DNA of 52,656 nt from Chlamydiia bacterium (lineage in GTDB: Bacteria > Chlamydiota > Chlamydiia > Chlamydiales > Rhabdochlamydiaceae): NCBI GenBank assembly GCA_021324995.1, contig JAJPIB010000069.1:1-52656 (forward strand), given 5' to 3'. Below the pieces are notes generated by a model. That model saw only the letters and a list, made by a program, of their open reading frames with translations. It was not told where the DNA came from and made no database searches. Positions within the stretch are counted from its first letter, which is position 1. The number at the start of each line of letters is the position of its first letter. The position numbers and the translations under genes were made by a program. Below, in pieces: positions 42,297 to 51,488 of this stretch.

Positions 42297-43408
42297 GAAC
42301 AGCTCTCGTCTATGATTGGTTAGTGACGATGGGAGGGGGCGAGAAAACGCTTGCTGCCATTGCTGAGGTTTATCCGGCACCCATCCACACGCTGGTTCAC
42401 AATCCTGAAAAATTCGTCGGTACTCCTTTTCAAGACCAAGAGGTCCATACCTCATTTATTCAAAAGTTCCCCTTCGCTAAGCGTTGCTACCGCAATTATC
42501 TTCCCTTTTTTCCTTTGGCGATGGAGCAGTTTGACTTAAGCGATTATGACTTGGTGCTTTCGACATCGCACGCTGTGGCAAAAGGCGTATTGACTGATTC
42601 CCATCAGCTGCATCTCTGCTATTGTTTAACGCCCATGCGATACGCCTGGGATCTTACGCATCGCTATTTAGATGGCCTGAAAGGGATTCAAAAAGGTGTC
42701 GCGAAAGCAGCTCTGCACTACTTGAGGAATTGGGATATTGGGTCGCTCAGGCGTGTCGACCATTTCGCTTCCATTTCCCACTATATCGCTCAAAGAATTA
42801 AGAAAGTGTACGGTAGGGATTCCCATGTGATCTATCCTCCCGTCGATGTTGAACAAATCCTTTTTAGCGATAAGAAAGAAGATTACTATCTTGCTGTTTC
42901 ACGCATGGTCCCTTACAAGCGGATGGATTTAATTGTGGAAGCATTTTCCCGTCTTCCCGATAAAAAACTGATCGTCGTCGGCGATGGCCCAGAGATGAAA
43001 AAAGTCAAAGCTGCCGCAAAAAGCAATGTCTCTATTTTAGGCTGGCAGTCGGATGAAAAAATCCGCGAACTCATGAGTAAGGCTAAAGGCTTTCTTTTTG
43101 CCGCCGAGGAGGATTTCGGCATCGTCGTCGTCGAAGCTCAAGCTGCAGGCACACCTGTGATTGCTTTCGGGAGAGGGGGTGCTTTAGAAACCGTTACTGC
43201 AGGTCAAACAGGACTTTTTTACGACAAACAAGATGTCCCCAGTCTCATTGCAGCTGTTCAAGAATTTGAGAAAAAAGAATTCAATCCAAGTCAAATTCGT
43301 GCGCATGCGAAAAAGTTCAATCGGCAGAGATTTGTGAACGAATTTACGCAATTTGTGGAACAGAAAAAGGAGCAATTTAATGAAATGTGTCATTCTTGCA
43401 GGCGGTAG
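42293..43408 (+). CDS. GT4-type glycosyltransferase, second copy
   Basis: A 371-residue GT-B enzyme. It begins [19 protein letters not shown], with the glycine-rich loop. [21 protein letters not shown] and [11 protein letters not shown] lead into the C-terminal donor domain: [50 protein letters not shown], and [25 protein letters not shown], a good E-x7-E motif. This is a WbaZ/RfaG-like mannosyltransferase pattern. It overlaps gmd by ATGA and manC by 29 nt. The donor is likely GDP-mannose or a derivative. Confidence 0.92.
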   Translation: MRTALVYDWLVTMGGGEKTLAAIAEVYPAPIHTLVHNPEKFVGTPFQDQEVHTSFIQKFPFAKRCYRNYLPFFPLAMEQFDLSDYDLVLSTSHAVAKGVLTDSHQLHLCYCLTPMRYAWDLTHRYLDGLKGIQKGVAKAALHYLRNWDIGSLRRVDHFASISHYIAQRIKKVYGRDSHVIYPPVDVEQILFSDKKEDYYLAVSRMVPYKRMDLIVEAFSRLPDKKLIVVGDGPEMKKVKAAAKSNVSILGWQSDEKIRELMSKAKGFLFAAEEDFGIVVVEAQAAGTPVIAFGRGGALETVTAGQTGLFYDKQDVPSLIAAVQEFEKKEFNPSQIRAHAKKFNRQRFVNEFTQFVEQKKEQFNEMCHSCRR

Positions 43409-44765
43409 TGGAACACGCCTTTGGCCTTTTTCGAGAAATTCATTTCCAAAGCAATTTCTTCACTTTGGAGATGGAGAATCCCTACTTCAGAAAACTGTAA
43501 AGCGGTTTTACAACACGCTGTCTGTAAAAGATATCCTCATTATCACAAATCAGGCTTACTACCATTTGGTGAAGAACCAGGTTAACGCTATTCATCCCGA
43601 ATTGGTGGCACAAATCCTTGTAGAGCCCGAGAAAAAAAATACAGCGCCCGCAATCTGTCTCGCAGTTAAATACCTTCAAGAAATTCTCGGGGCCGACAAA
43701 CAGGAATGCGTTTTGATTTCCTCTTCCGATCACTTGATCACCCCTGAAGACGTTTTTCTAAGAGCAATTGTTAAGGGAGAAACGATAGCGAAAAGAGGTA
43801 GCAACGTCATTTTTGGCATCCGGCCTCATAAACCTGAAACTGGATTTGGCTATATTAAATCCAGCAAGTCGGAATCGGGCCTAAGCAAGGTGGAGCAGTT
43901 TGTCGAAAAACCTAACTACGCAACAGCACAATCCTATCTTCTTTCCGGGCAATACTTATGGAACTCAGGCATTTTTCTTTTTCAAATCGAGGCTTTTGAA
44001 AAAGAAATAGCCACCTTATGTCCAGAAATTGCAGCGCTGTCATCATGCAGTTTTAAAGAGATGGTCTCACAATTTTCTGAAATGCCAGACATTTCGATCG
44101 ATTTTGCATTAATGGAACGCTCTAGCAATACATATGTTATTCCTCTCGATGTCTCCTGGTCAGATGTCGGCTCTTGGGACAGCGTTTATGACATGCTTGA
44201 TAAAGACCAAAATCAAAACGTTAAAATCGGAAACGTTCTCGACATCGATACCAAAAATTGTCTAATTATGGGCGGCAAGCGTCTGATCTCTACCCTTGGC
44301 ATCGAGGACCTTCTCATTGTCGAGACGGAAGACGCTCTTTTTATTGGAAAAAAAGGAGAGTCGCAACGCGTTAAAAGCCTCGTCGAAGAACTTAAAAAAA
44401 GAAATGCCAAGGAACCCTTTGAACACCTCACAACACATCGCCCTTGGGGAAGTTTTACAGTTTTAGAAGAAGGGGAAAGGTATAAGATCAAACGGATCGT
44501 TGTAGACCCCAATCAACGACTAAGCCTTCAAATGCATTATCATCGCAGCGAGCACTGGGTCGTTGTGAAGGGCACGGCCAAAGTCACCATCGGCGATCGC
44601 GAATTGCTTGTTCACGAGAATGAAAGCGTATACGTCGAAAAATCTCAAGTCCATCGCCTTGAAAACCCCGGGAAAGTACCTATTGAGCTCATCGAAGTTC
44701 AAGTCGGCGAATACGTTGGAGAAGATGATATTGTCAGATTGGAAGACATCTATCAGAGGATTTAA
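43380..44765 (+). CDS. manC: Mannose-1-phosphate guanylyltransferase / mannose-6-phosphate isomerase
   Basis: A bifunctional enzyme that forms GDP-mannose from mannose 1-phosphate and GTP, with an isomerase-type domain. From the ATG at 43380 the product is 461 residues. The pyrophosphorylase signature [20 protein letters not shown] opens the protein, followed by FVEKP and WNSGIFLF. The C-terminal cupin (HRPWGSFTVLEEGERYKIKR, LSLQMHYHRSEHWVVVKGTA, VHRLENPGKVPIELIEVQ) holds the metal-binding His residues. It overlaps the GT4 gene by 29 nt. It feeds gmd and the glycosyltransferases in the same operon. No phosphomannomutase is seen nearby. Confidence 0.96.
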   Translation: MKCVILAGGSGTRLWPFSRNSFPKQFLHFGDGESLLQKTVKRFYNTLSVKDILIITNQAYYHLVKNQVNAIHPELVAQILVEPEKKNTAPAICLAVKYLQEILGADKQECVLISSSDHLITPEDVFLRAIVKGETIAKRGSNVIFGIRPHKPETGFGYIKSSKSESGLSKVEQFVEKPNYATAQSYLLSGQYLWNSGIFLFQIEAFEKEIATLCPEIAALSSCSFKEMVSQFSEMPDISIDFALMERSSNTYVIPLDVSWSDVGSWDSVYDMLDKDQNQNVKIGNVLDIDTKNCLIMGGKRLISTLGIEDLLIVETEDALFIGKKGESQRVKSLVEELKKRNAKEPFEHLTTHRPWGSFTVLEEGERYKIKRIVVDPNQRLSLQMHYHRSEHWVVVKGTAKVTIGDRELLVHENESVYVEKSQVHRLENPGKVPIELIEVQVGEYVGEDDIVRLEDIYQRI

Positions 44766-44766
44766 A

Positions 44767-46074
44767 TTGATCCTGCCCCGATATAATCTTGCTTTTGTCT
44801 TTGTCTTCTTTTACTTTTTGACGCTTTCGGTCGATCTCATCAATATCGATATCGGCATCTTCAAACTAAAACTTTCCCACCTCATCGGCTTCTTTACAGT
44901 CGCATTTTTAGCCTGCTTTCAAAAAGGAGTTTTCCTGGAAAAGCGCTATATGATCTGTTTTGCGGCTATCTTTATCTCTATGCTTCTTTCTTCTTTCTTT
45001 AGCATTTGTTTTTATCGCAGTTTTACTTACAGCATCATCTTTCTATTCACCACACTTTCCTACTTTTTTGTTGCCCTTAACCTCATGCTGCGCTGCGATG
45101 AGAACAAAATCCTCAAGCTCTATATTCTTTCTTACTTAGCAATCGGTTCCTATGCTGCGTTGCAATTCTTCGGCTCCATGGCAGGGCTCATTTTACCTTT
45201 TTCCGTTCAGCAAGTTGTCTTCGTGCGCGGCTCAGCATTTGCGCATGAACCTTCGTTTTATACGCTCTATGCGATCCCCTTCGTCGCTTTTTTAAATGCG
45301 CAATGGCTACTTAGTAAAGTTTCAACGGATGTCCGCAAAAAGACAGCCGCGGTTTTGTTTGCCAATCTCTTTCTTCTCGTTTCTACATCGACTACTGCGG
45401 TTCTTTCCTACCTCGTCTTTTTTGCAGTCGTCATGCTTTATCGAATGCACCCTTACAACCGACTCTTCTTTATTGGTCTGCGAAGAAAGCTCTTGAAATT
45501 TGCCTCAGGAGTGATGCTTTGCTTTACAGCAGGAGCCTGTGTATGTTTTGAGCTTTTTAAAAAGACATTTCTGAAATTTTTATACTTTGGAATTACTCAC
45601 GAATCTTTTCGCGATCGCTTCAAAGGAATCGCCTCAGCAGTGAAAGTTTTTTGTGCCTATCCCTTCTTTGGAGCCGGGCTGGGTGGCGTGGGTCCCGAAG
45701 TCCATCGCGAAAAATTCTATTCCGAATTTGCTAAACAGCTTTCTGATATCGACCGCTTGCAACTTGCCAAATACGAACCCACTAACGTCCTCACGGAACT
45801 TCTCGGCTCTCTTGGCCTCGTTGGTCTTATTGCCTTCTCTCTCTTTTTTTTCTTCATCTATCGAGATTTCCAAAAAATCCTAAAAGACCGCAGAATCTCT
45901 TCTATGGAAAGAATCCAGCTTCTCTCCCTTTTCATTTCCCTGATCGTCATCCTCATCTGCCTTCAGGTCAACCAGGGCCTCTTCAGAGCCTATATTTGGG
46001 TGCACCTAGGTATCAGTATCGGCTATGCTCTCAAAATCCGATCCAGGCTCGAAAAAAGAACTTCCACTTTTTAG
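44767..46074 (+). CDS. Wzy/O-antigen polymerase-like membrane protein
   Basis: A 435-residue protein with about ten hydrophobic helices. The TTG start at 44767 follows the manC stop by one base and AGAGG by 7 nt; longer frames inside manC are less likely. Features: LAFVFVFFYFLTLSVDLINI, RGSAFAHEPSFYTLYAIPFV, LLVSTSTTAVLSYLVFFAVV and a large loop with YPFFGAGLGGVGPEVHRE and ELLGSLGLVGLIAF, the O-antigen ligase/polymerase pattern. It ends the polysaccharide operon and may be its polymerase, whereas the protein at 37669 may ligate; roles could be reversed. Confidence 0.82.
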   Translation: MILPRYNLAFVFVFFYFLTLSVDLINIDIGIFKLKLSHLIGFFTVAFLACFQKGVFLEKRYMICFAAIFISMLLSSFFSICFYRSFTYSIIFLFTTLSYFFVALNLMLRCDENKILKLYILSYLAIGSYAALQFFGSMAGLILPFSVQQVVFVRGSAFAHEPSFYTLYAIPFVAFLNAQWLLSKVSTDVRKKTAAVLFANLFLLVSTSTTAVLSYLVFFAVVMLYRMHPYNRLFFIGLRRKLLKFASGVMLCFTAGACVCFELFKKTFLKFLYFGITHESFRDRFKGIASAVKVFCAYPFFGAGLGGVGPEVHREKFYSEFAKQLSDIDRLQLAKYEPTNVLTELLGSLGLVGLIAFSLFFFFIYRDFQKILKDRRISSMERIQLLSLFISLIVILICLQVNQGLFRAYIWVHLGISIGYALKIRSRLEKRTSTF

Positions 46075-46184
46075 TGGTGCTCAGACTTCTTATTTGCCAA
46101 GAAACTTAAAATGTAAAATGAGGTTGGGTAAAAGGTCTAATGAAGACCGAGCCAAAAAATGAATATGACGACTTTGTCGGAGAA

Positions 46185-46234
46185 TACCTACTGAGATGAG
46201 TCAAGCAATGTAGGCTTGCTCATCTCAGTAGGTA
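46185..46234. terminator. Hairpin at the end of the polysaccharide cluster
   Basis: TACCTACTGAGATGAG-TCAAGC, loop AATGTAG, then GCTTG and CTCATCTCAGTAGGTA. The arms pair over 21 bp with one bulged T. It lies between the convergent wzy-like and NADAR genes, 7 nt after the NADAR stop. It is followed by AAAAAGG on the plus strand, so termination is more likely for the minus strand only if further T residues are used; bidirectional use is possible. Confidence 0.6.
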
Positions 46235-46241
46235 AAAAGGA

Positions 46242-47405
46242 TTAATAAGACCCATGCTGGTTGAAGTATGCGTCTGCGTGTGTTTTTCCACAAAATGCGT
46301 GATTATCGAACACTGCTCTGCCACAACCTTGTACCTTGCATAGGGTTTGTCCCTGAGAGGGTGCGGGATACTGGACTTGATTGGACTTGGTGTAGTTTTT
46401 TTCGAACTTACTATTATCGTGAGTAGGTCGAGTCACAACACCAGTTCCACCATACTCAGCCCGAAGTTTCATGAGACAAATGCCAAGCTCGTTTCGTCCT
46501 GATCCATCATATCCGTCACTCCAGTAAGCATCTCTTCTATTAGCATCTGGCAAGTGTTCGAGGAGATAGGCGTTTCCTGTTGCTAGGAGCATTTCTTTTA
46601 AGGTTGGGTTTTGTCCAAACTTTGCACGCAAAGCATTCATCATGACGCCTATTTTCCTATCATCCCATGACTGAATCTGTGTCGAATTGAGTTGATTGTT
46701 TCGCGCAATGGTAACAGCTTGATCACCATCGGTATTTTCGTTAAATTGATTAAAAACGATGGCGCTGTCTTTAAATTTCTGAGACTGGAAAACAGCTTCG
46801 GAATTGGAGTAGCGTTTTCCACCAAACTCAATTTTATTGGGGCAAATATGAAAATTTCCAAAACAGCCTGTTAAATTATCCACTTTGTCATCATAAAAAC
46901 AAATAACGCCCTCGAATTGAGCACGTGCTTTAATGGCTAGGATTTTTTGCCCGGGGGTAGGGGGCACCGCGGAGGCCGACTGGGTGAAGCTGAAGACTGG
47001 TGGTATTGATGATGCATTTGAAGGCGGTGTCAGATCGGGAAAGCGGAAGAGCGGTTCTGCAGAAGGACTTCCTTGAGAACCCAGTCCAGGTTGGCACCCA
47101 GTTAGGGTTGGGCGTGTCGCGTTAAAACTTTGTAGGGTTTGTCGAATTGAAGGGATATATTTAGAAAAAAACTTCGTCGCTTTCGCTGCAGTCACAGTAT
47201 AGGAGTTAAATTCTTGTTCGGTCATTTTATCTCGGAAACCTGTATAAGTGGGGTCCAATTGCTGCCACTGTTTAAAAAGCGTGTCGTAATTCGATTGTAG
47301 GAATTGAGGGTTTACAGATTGTTGTGCTTTGAACTTCGCCATATCTAATATTAAAAAAGCGCAATCAGTTTCATATTGAGTGCGTGTTGGATTTGTGGGA
47401 ATCAT
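46242..47405 (-). CDS. NADAR-domain protein with C-terminal Cys/His zinc motif
   Basis: A 387-residue protein with no signal peptide. Residues 1-100 form a helical domain of unknown type, 100-155 a Pro/Ser linker, and 165-320 a NADAR (YbiA-like) domain: CFGNFHICPNKIEFGGKRY, NSEAVFQSQKF, MMNALRAKFGQNPTLKEMLL, and YWSDGYDGSGRNELGICLM. NADAR enzymes act on ADP-ribosyl or N-glycosidic bonds, including reversal of guanine ADP-ribosylation. Residues 356-376 (CKVQGCGRAVFDNHAFCGKT plus H) form a C-x4-C-x10-C-x3-H set like zinc motifs next to PARP and NADAR domains in eukaryotes. AAGGAG precedes the ATG. Host-directed or defensive ADP-ribose chemistry is inference. The flanking spacers are AT-rich, typical of accessory genes. 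Confidence 0.8.
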   Translation of the reverse strand: MIPTNPTRTQYETDCAFLILDMAKFKAQQSVNPQFLQSNYDTLFKQWQQLDPTYTGFRDKMTEQEFNSYTVTAAKATKFFSKYIPSIRQTLQSFNATRPTLTGCQPGLGSQGSPSAEPLFRFPDLTPPSNASSIPPVFSFTQSASAVPPTPGQKILAIKARAQFEGVICFYDDKVDNLTGCFGNFHICPNKIEFGGKRYSNSEAVFQSQKFKDSAIVFNQFNENTDGDQAVTIARNNQLNSTQIQSWDDRKIGVMMNALRAKFGQNPTLKEMLLATGNAYLLEHLPDANRRDAYWSDGYDGSGRNELGICLMKLRAEYGGTGVVTRPTHDNSKFEKNYTKSNQVQYPAPSQGQTLCKVQGCGRAVFDNHAFCGKTHADAYFNQHGSY

Positions 47406-47564
47406 GTTATACTCCTTGTTTTAATGTTTCATATTATAGTTCTATAAAAAATTATAATCAACGTTGTTTGTGTTTAAAAACTTCTTTATTATTGATTGGA
47501 AGTCAAACTGTCTTGATTTAGAACGCTTAACCATTTATTATATATAAATATAAATTTAATTTAG

Positions 47565-47602
47565 GCGTGAAAGATTAAAAATTTATTTATAAAAATTCAC
47601 GC
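47565..47602. other. AT-rich stem-loop in the NADAR-topA spacer
   Basis: GCGTGAA and TTCACGC (7 bp) enclose a 24-nt A/T-only-like loop. It lies downstream of topA (minus strand) and upstream of the NADAR gene. Could be a weak topA terminator; the 239-bp spacer holds nothing else that I can support. Confidence 0.35.
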
Positions 47603-47644
47603 AGCCTGGGGGAAGGACAATGACTGGTGACAAAAGTTATTATT

Positions 47645-50218
47645 TTAATCGATGTGTTTGCTGAGCAGGCCAGAGAGCTTCATCATATCGACGGGTTCTT
47701 TGCTGCCAAAAACTTTAGCAAGCTTGGCATCGGGAACGATGAGGCGCTTATTCTTTACGTCTTGGAGCTTGTGCTCTTTGATGTAATCCCACATTTTTTT
47801 GACAACTTCTGGGCGGGAGAGTTCCGATTCTCCGACGATAGCTTGCAGCTCTGTGGAGAGTTTGTGCGCTGCTTGTTTGCGGGGAGCGGCCTTCTTTTTG
47901 CTTTTTGAAGCTGATTTTTTTACAGGAGCTTCTTTTCCCTTCGGGCCTTTTTTTGCAAACTTAGCCTTTTTGCTGACATAAGGCGTTTTGGGATGATCTC
48001 TGTACTTTTCTTCGAGATCTTCAAGATTATTGACGATGACGTCGCAATCAGGGAAGTTAGAGCACGAGAAGAAAGGCTTGCCGAAGCGAGAACGCCTTTG
48101 AACCATTTTGCCATCGCATCCGTGTGCAGGGCATGTCGGCATGTCTTTTGCAGGCAATTCCCCTTTTTTGGGGATATTCACAATCCCTTTGCAATCGGGA
48201 TAGGTAGAACAGCCGAGGAACGCACCAAATTTACCGAAGCGCATTTTCATCTCGCTTCCGCACTTAGGGCATTTTTGATCCCAGTCAAAGGTAGGATCGT
48301 AATCGGATTTGTCGAAGGTGAGGGATTCTAGAGGTGCCGTATATTTGCAAGTTGGATAGTCGGAACAGCCGTAAAAATACTTTCTTCTCGACCAGATCTT
48401 TTGCAGTGGCTTGCCGCAGTCAGGACATTTGATATCGGTAAGTTCTTTGGGGACATGAGCTTCTTTTTCGGCAGATTTGACAAAGGGGATGAACTTTTCC
48501 CAGAAGTCGCGGATAAGTGTTTTCCACTTACCGTGGCTTTCTGCGATATTTTCCAACTCGTCTTCCATAGCAGCTGTAAACCCGATATCCATGATCATGG
48601 CGAAATTGTCCTCGAGCATTTTGGCGATGACAATGCCGAGTTCCGTGGGCTTTAGTGTGCCTTTTTCCTTTGTCGTGTAATCCCGACTTTGGATTTTGTT
48701 CATGATCGTCGCATAGGTCGATGGTCTGCCAATCCCTGATTTTTCCAGTTCTTTAACAAGAGAGGCTTCCGTGAACCGTGGAGGCGGCCGAGTGAATGCC
48801 TGCTGGGATTGGACGTCAAGAAGCAGAAGCGGTTTACCCTCTTCTAAGGGAGGCAAGATTTTATCCTGGTCCTCTTTTTCCTTTTCCTCGGGGTCCTTGT
48901 CGGATTTTTCTTCGTAAACAGCGAGAAACCCAGAGAACTTAATCACTGATCCATTGCAGCGAAGCACAATATTTTTATCCGTTGCGATATCGCAAGAGAC
49001 AGTGTCGTAGATAGCAGGATTCATTTGGGATGCCATGAAACGGCGCCAAATGATTTGGTAAAGCTTAAACTGATCGATCGTCAGATAGGATTTGATCATA
49101 TCAGGCGTATTCGCAGGATTAGTTGGGCGGATCGCTTCGTGAGCATCCTGTGTATTTTTCTTAGTAGAATACTGGCGTCCTTCGGGAGGGAGATATTCTT
49201 TTCCATATGTTTTTTCGATGAATTTGCGGGCCGCCTCAATGGATTCCGGAGCTAGGCGCACGGAATCAGTACGCATGTAGGTGATCAGACCTTCAGCTCC
49301 TTCGTGGCCGAGATCAATCCCCTCATAGAGACCTTGAGCAATGTTCATTGTCCGAGAAGCAGAAAACCCGTAGTGGCGGCTCGCCTCCTGTTGAAGAGTG
49401 GAAGTGATGAATGGGGCGACTGGATTTCTTTTCTTTTCTTTTTTCTCAACGGATTCGACTTTATAGGTTGCCTTTTGCAGTTTGGAAACAATTTCTTGCG
49501 CTGTCTTTTCATTCGGGATCAGATAATAATCTTTCCCTTCAACGGCCTCTTTCTCGACTTTCTTGCCATTGACGGAATAGAGATAGGCCTGAAAGGAGGG
49601 ATCATTTTTCTTGGCTTGTAAAATAGATTGGATGTTCCAGTATTCTACAGGAACAAATGCCTGGATTTCTTTTTCTCTGTCCACGACAAGTTTGAGGGCG
49701 ACGGATTGCACTCTTCCCGCCGAGAGTCCGCCATCCCGTGCGCCTTGAACCCTTCGCGTTAAGATGGGGGAAATTTTATAGCCGACGATCCTGTCGAGAA
49801 GACGTCTTGCTTGCTGGGCGTCGACGAGGGCCTGGTCGATACTGCGCGGATGTTTTAAAGCTTCTGTAACTGCATCCTTTGTGATCGCATTAAATGTAAC
49901 GCGTTTGGACTTAGTTCCTTTGGGCAAAATAGAGTCAATGTGCCAGGCGATTGCTTCTCCTTCTCGATCAGGGTCGGGAGCAAGATAGACGACGTCGACT
50001 TGCTTTGCCGCTTTTTTTAGGCGGTCAATGACGTCTTTTTTGTCAGGAAGAATGGCGTATTGAGGTTCGAAATCATTTTCTACGTCGATGCCAAAGCCTT
50101 TTTGAGGCAAATCTCGAATGTGTCCAATGGAAGACTCAAAAAGGTATTTCGGTCCTAGAAATTTTTTTAATGTTTTTATCTTCGCAGGGGACTCGACGAT
50201 AATGAGAGCCTTCGCCAT
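47645..50218 (-). CDS. topA: DNA topoisomerase I fused to a SWIB domain
   Basis: A type IA topoisomerase relaxing negative supercoils. The 857-residue protein opens with the TOPRIM domain (KALIIVESPAKIKTLKKFLG; YLAPDPDREGEAIAWHI with the DxD pair). The active-site Tyr is in GLITYMRTDSVRL near residue 312. Three C4 zinc ribbons follow (CPDCGKPL...CSDYPTC; CPKCGSEM...CSTYPDC; CPAHGCDG...CSNFPDC). After a Lys-rich linker comes a SWIB domain (LSRPEVVKKMWDYIKEHKLQ, NKRLIVPDAKLAKVFG). The TopA-SWIB fusion is typical of chlamydiae and may link supercoiling to chromatin changes of the developmental cycle. The start at 50218 has no strong ribosome binding site. Confidence 0.97.
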   Translation of the reverse strand: MAKALIIVESPAKIKTLKKFLGPKYLFESSIGHIRDLPQKGFGIDVENDFEPQYAILPDKKDVIDRLKKAAKQVDVVYLAPDPDREGEAIAWHIDSILPKGTKSKRVTFNAITKDAVTEALKHPRSIDQALVDAQQARRLLDRIVGYKISPILTRRVQGARDGGLSAGRVQSVALKLVVDREKEIQAFVPVEYWNIQSILQAKKNDPSFQAYLYSVNGKKVEKEAVEGKDYYLIPNEKTAQEIVSKLQKATYKVESVEKKEKKRNPVAPFITSTLQQEASRHYGFSASRTMNIAQGLYEGIDLGHEGAEGLITYMRTDSVRLAPESIEAARKFIEKTYGKEYLPPEGRQYSTKKNTQDAHEAIRPTNPANTPDMIKSYLTIDQFKLYQIIWRRFMASQMNPAIYDTVSCDIATDKNIVLRCNGSVIKFSGFLAVYEEKSDKDPEEKEKEDQDKILPPLEEGKPLLLLDVQSQQAFTRPPPRFTEASLVKELEKSGIGRPSTYATIMNKIQSRDYTTKEKGTLKPTELGIVIAKMLEDNFAMIMDIGFTAAMEDELENIAESHGKWKTLIRDFWEKFIPFVKSAEKEAHVPKELTDIKCPDCGKPLQKIWSRRKYFYGCSDYPTCKYTAPLESLTFDKSDYDPTFDWDQKCPKCGSEMKMRFGKFGAFLGCSTYPDCKGIVNIPKKGELPAKDMPTCPAHGCDGKMVQRRSRFGKPFFSCSNFPDCDVIVNNLEDLEEKYRDHPKTPYVSKKAKFAKKGPKGKEAPVKKSASKSKKKAAPRKQAAHKLSTELQAIVGESELSRPEVVKKMWDYIKEHKLQDVKNKRLIVPDAKLAKVFGSKEPVDMMKLSGLLSKHID

Positions 50219-50402
50219 CTATATTAACCTATTCTTGTTGCTACTCAGCAATTACATGAGTGATGGGATATAGTACAAGCCATAAAACTGGCAAAGTGTG
50301 TGAGGTTAGTGTGAATCACTGCGGAAATCAAGCGGATTTTTATTTTCAAATAAAATTAGTTTGGATTCGAAACTTGTTTATATAGGCCCTAAAAGGGCTA
50401 CC

Positions 50403-50432
50403 TTGACGGGAATAGGCCTTGGCTTTTAGGAT
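50403..50432 (+). promoter_or_regulatory. Promoter candidate for the glycosyltransferase pair
   Basis: TTGACG (50403-50408) and TAGGAT (50427-50432) with an 18-nt spacer lie 36 nt upstream of the first glycosyltransferase start. The -35 box matches at five of six positions, the -10 at four. Confidence 0.45.
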
Positions 50433-50468
50433 CTTGAGTATTCTTAAAGAAAGTTTGTCAAGGTGAAG

Positions 50469-51488
50469 ATGTTTATATTGAGAGGCAATTGCCACCAAAA
50501 TCATCGATTTTTCTCATGTCTGGGGTCTTACAATTGCCTTCTAAAACTCGTGTTTCTTTTGCTTCTGCTACCTTGCAACATTTTTTCCTCGGAGTTTAAA
50601 AAACATTTAGAAAAAGACAAGGAGAGCCTCAAATATCTCGAGACTTATGAGGACAATAAACGCCTTGGTCTTTTTTCTGCGATGTTTGATATGGCGGGAA
50701 AAAGAGAAAAGGCATCTGGAGAAATCCCTAAAGTGATGCATTTCATTTGGTTGGGCTCCTCCCCATTCCCTTCAGCATCTATAAAGAATCTGAAGGGGTG
50801 GATCGACAATCATCCGGGCTGGCGCGTGAAATTTTGGACAGATCATGGGCTAGCGGCCCCAGATGATCGCATGGAGGTGAGGTCGCTGGATTTATTTCCA
50901 TTAGAGGAACTTGCTGATTTATATGAGCAAACAGATCATCTGGTGGAACGCTCCCAGATCTTGCGTTACGCCATTCTTCTCAGTGAAGGCGGCGCTTTTA
51001 TCGGTCACGATACGGTTTGTCTAAAAGCCCTTGATTCCCTTCAAAATTCGCATGATTTCTTTTGTGGGATGGAAAAATTAGGTCCGAGAGTTTTAAGTTC
51101 AACAGTAAATCCTTCCCCACACCTGCTCGCTGCAACGCCGCAACATCCCATTTTAAAATCTGCAAAGCGATGGTTGATCAATGAATGGGAACAAGTGGAA
51201 GACAGGTTTCCAGGAAAGGACCCTGAAACAATCGCTCAGCGCATGAAACACCGGACCTTTAATGCACTTTCAATGGGTGTCAAAGAATCGTATGCACGCG
51301 CCGGAAGAAAAGATGTCGTATTCCCGCCTGATTATTTTAGTTTTTCAAACAAGAAAGGAGCCATTTACGCTGTGCATAAGCATCGCGAAAAAACAGAAAC
51401 TCCTTGGGCGACATTTCTATTTGTTGGAGGAGGTATGGGTGCAATTGCACTTTTTTTCAGAAGAAGACTAAAAAAGGTGAAAACATGA
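50469..51488 (+). CDS. OCH1-like glycosyltransferase with altered DxD motif (exported/membrane)
   Basis: A 339-residue protein of the DXD sugar-transferase family (Gly_transf_sug). The N terminus has a hydrophobic segment (CLLKLVFLLLLLPCNIF) that looks like a signal peptide or anchor. The catalytic region has IPKVMHFIWLGSSPFP, WRVKFWTDHGL, SQILRYAILLSEGGAFIGHD and the end-helix NEWEQVEDRFPG. In place of DxD it has GHD (about 179-181), so one metal ligand is missing. A C-terminal helix (ATFLFVGGGMGAIALFF) ends in a basic cluster, as in a membrane anchor. AAGGTGA precedes the ATG; a GTG at 50463 is also in frame. Its stop overlaps the next gene by ATGA. An exported glycosyltransferase lacks activated donor in the periplasm, so host-side action is possible. 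Confidence 0.82.
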   Translation: MFILRGNCHQNHRFFSCLGSYNCLLKLVFLLLLLPCNIFSSEFKKHLEKDKESLKYLETYEDNKRLGLFSAMFDMAGKREKASGEIPKVMHFIWLGSSPFPSASIKNLKGWIDNHPGWRVKFWTDHGLAAPDDRMEVRSLDLFPLEELADLYEQTDHLVERSQILRYAILLSEGGAFIGHDTVCLKALDSLQNSHDFFCGMEKLGPRVLSSTVNPSPHLLAATPQHPILKSAKRWLINEWEQVEDRFPGKDPETIAQRMKHRTFNALSMGVKESYARAGRKDVVFPPDYFSFSNKKGAIYAVHKHREKTETPWATFLFVGGGMGAIALFFRRRLKKVKT

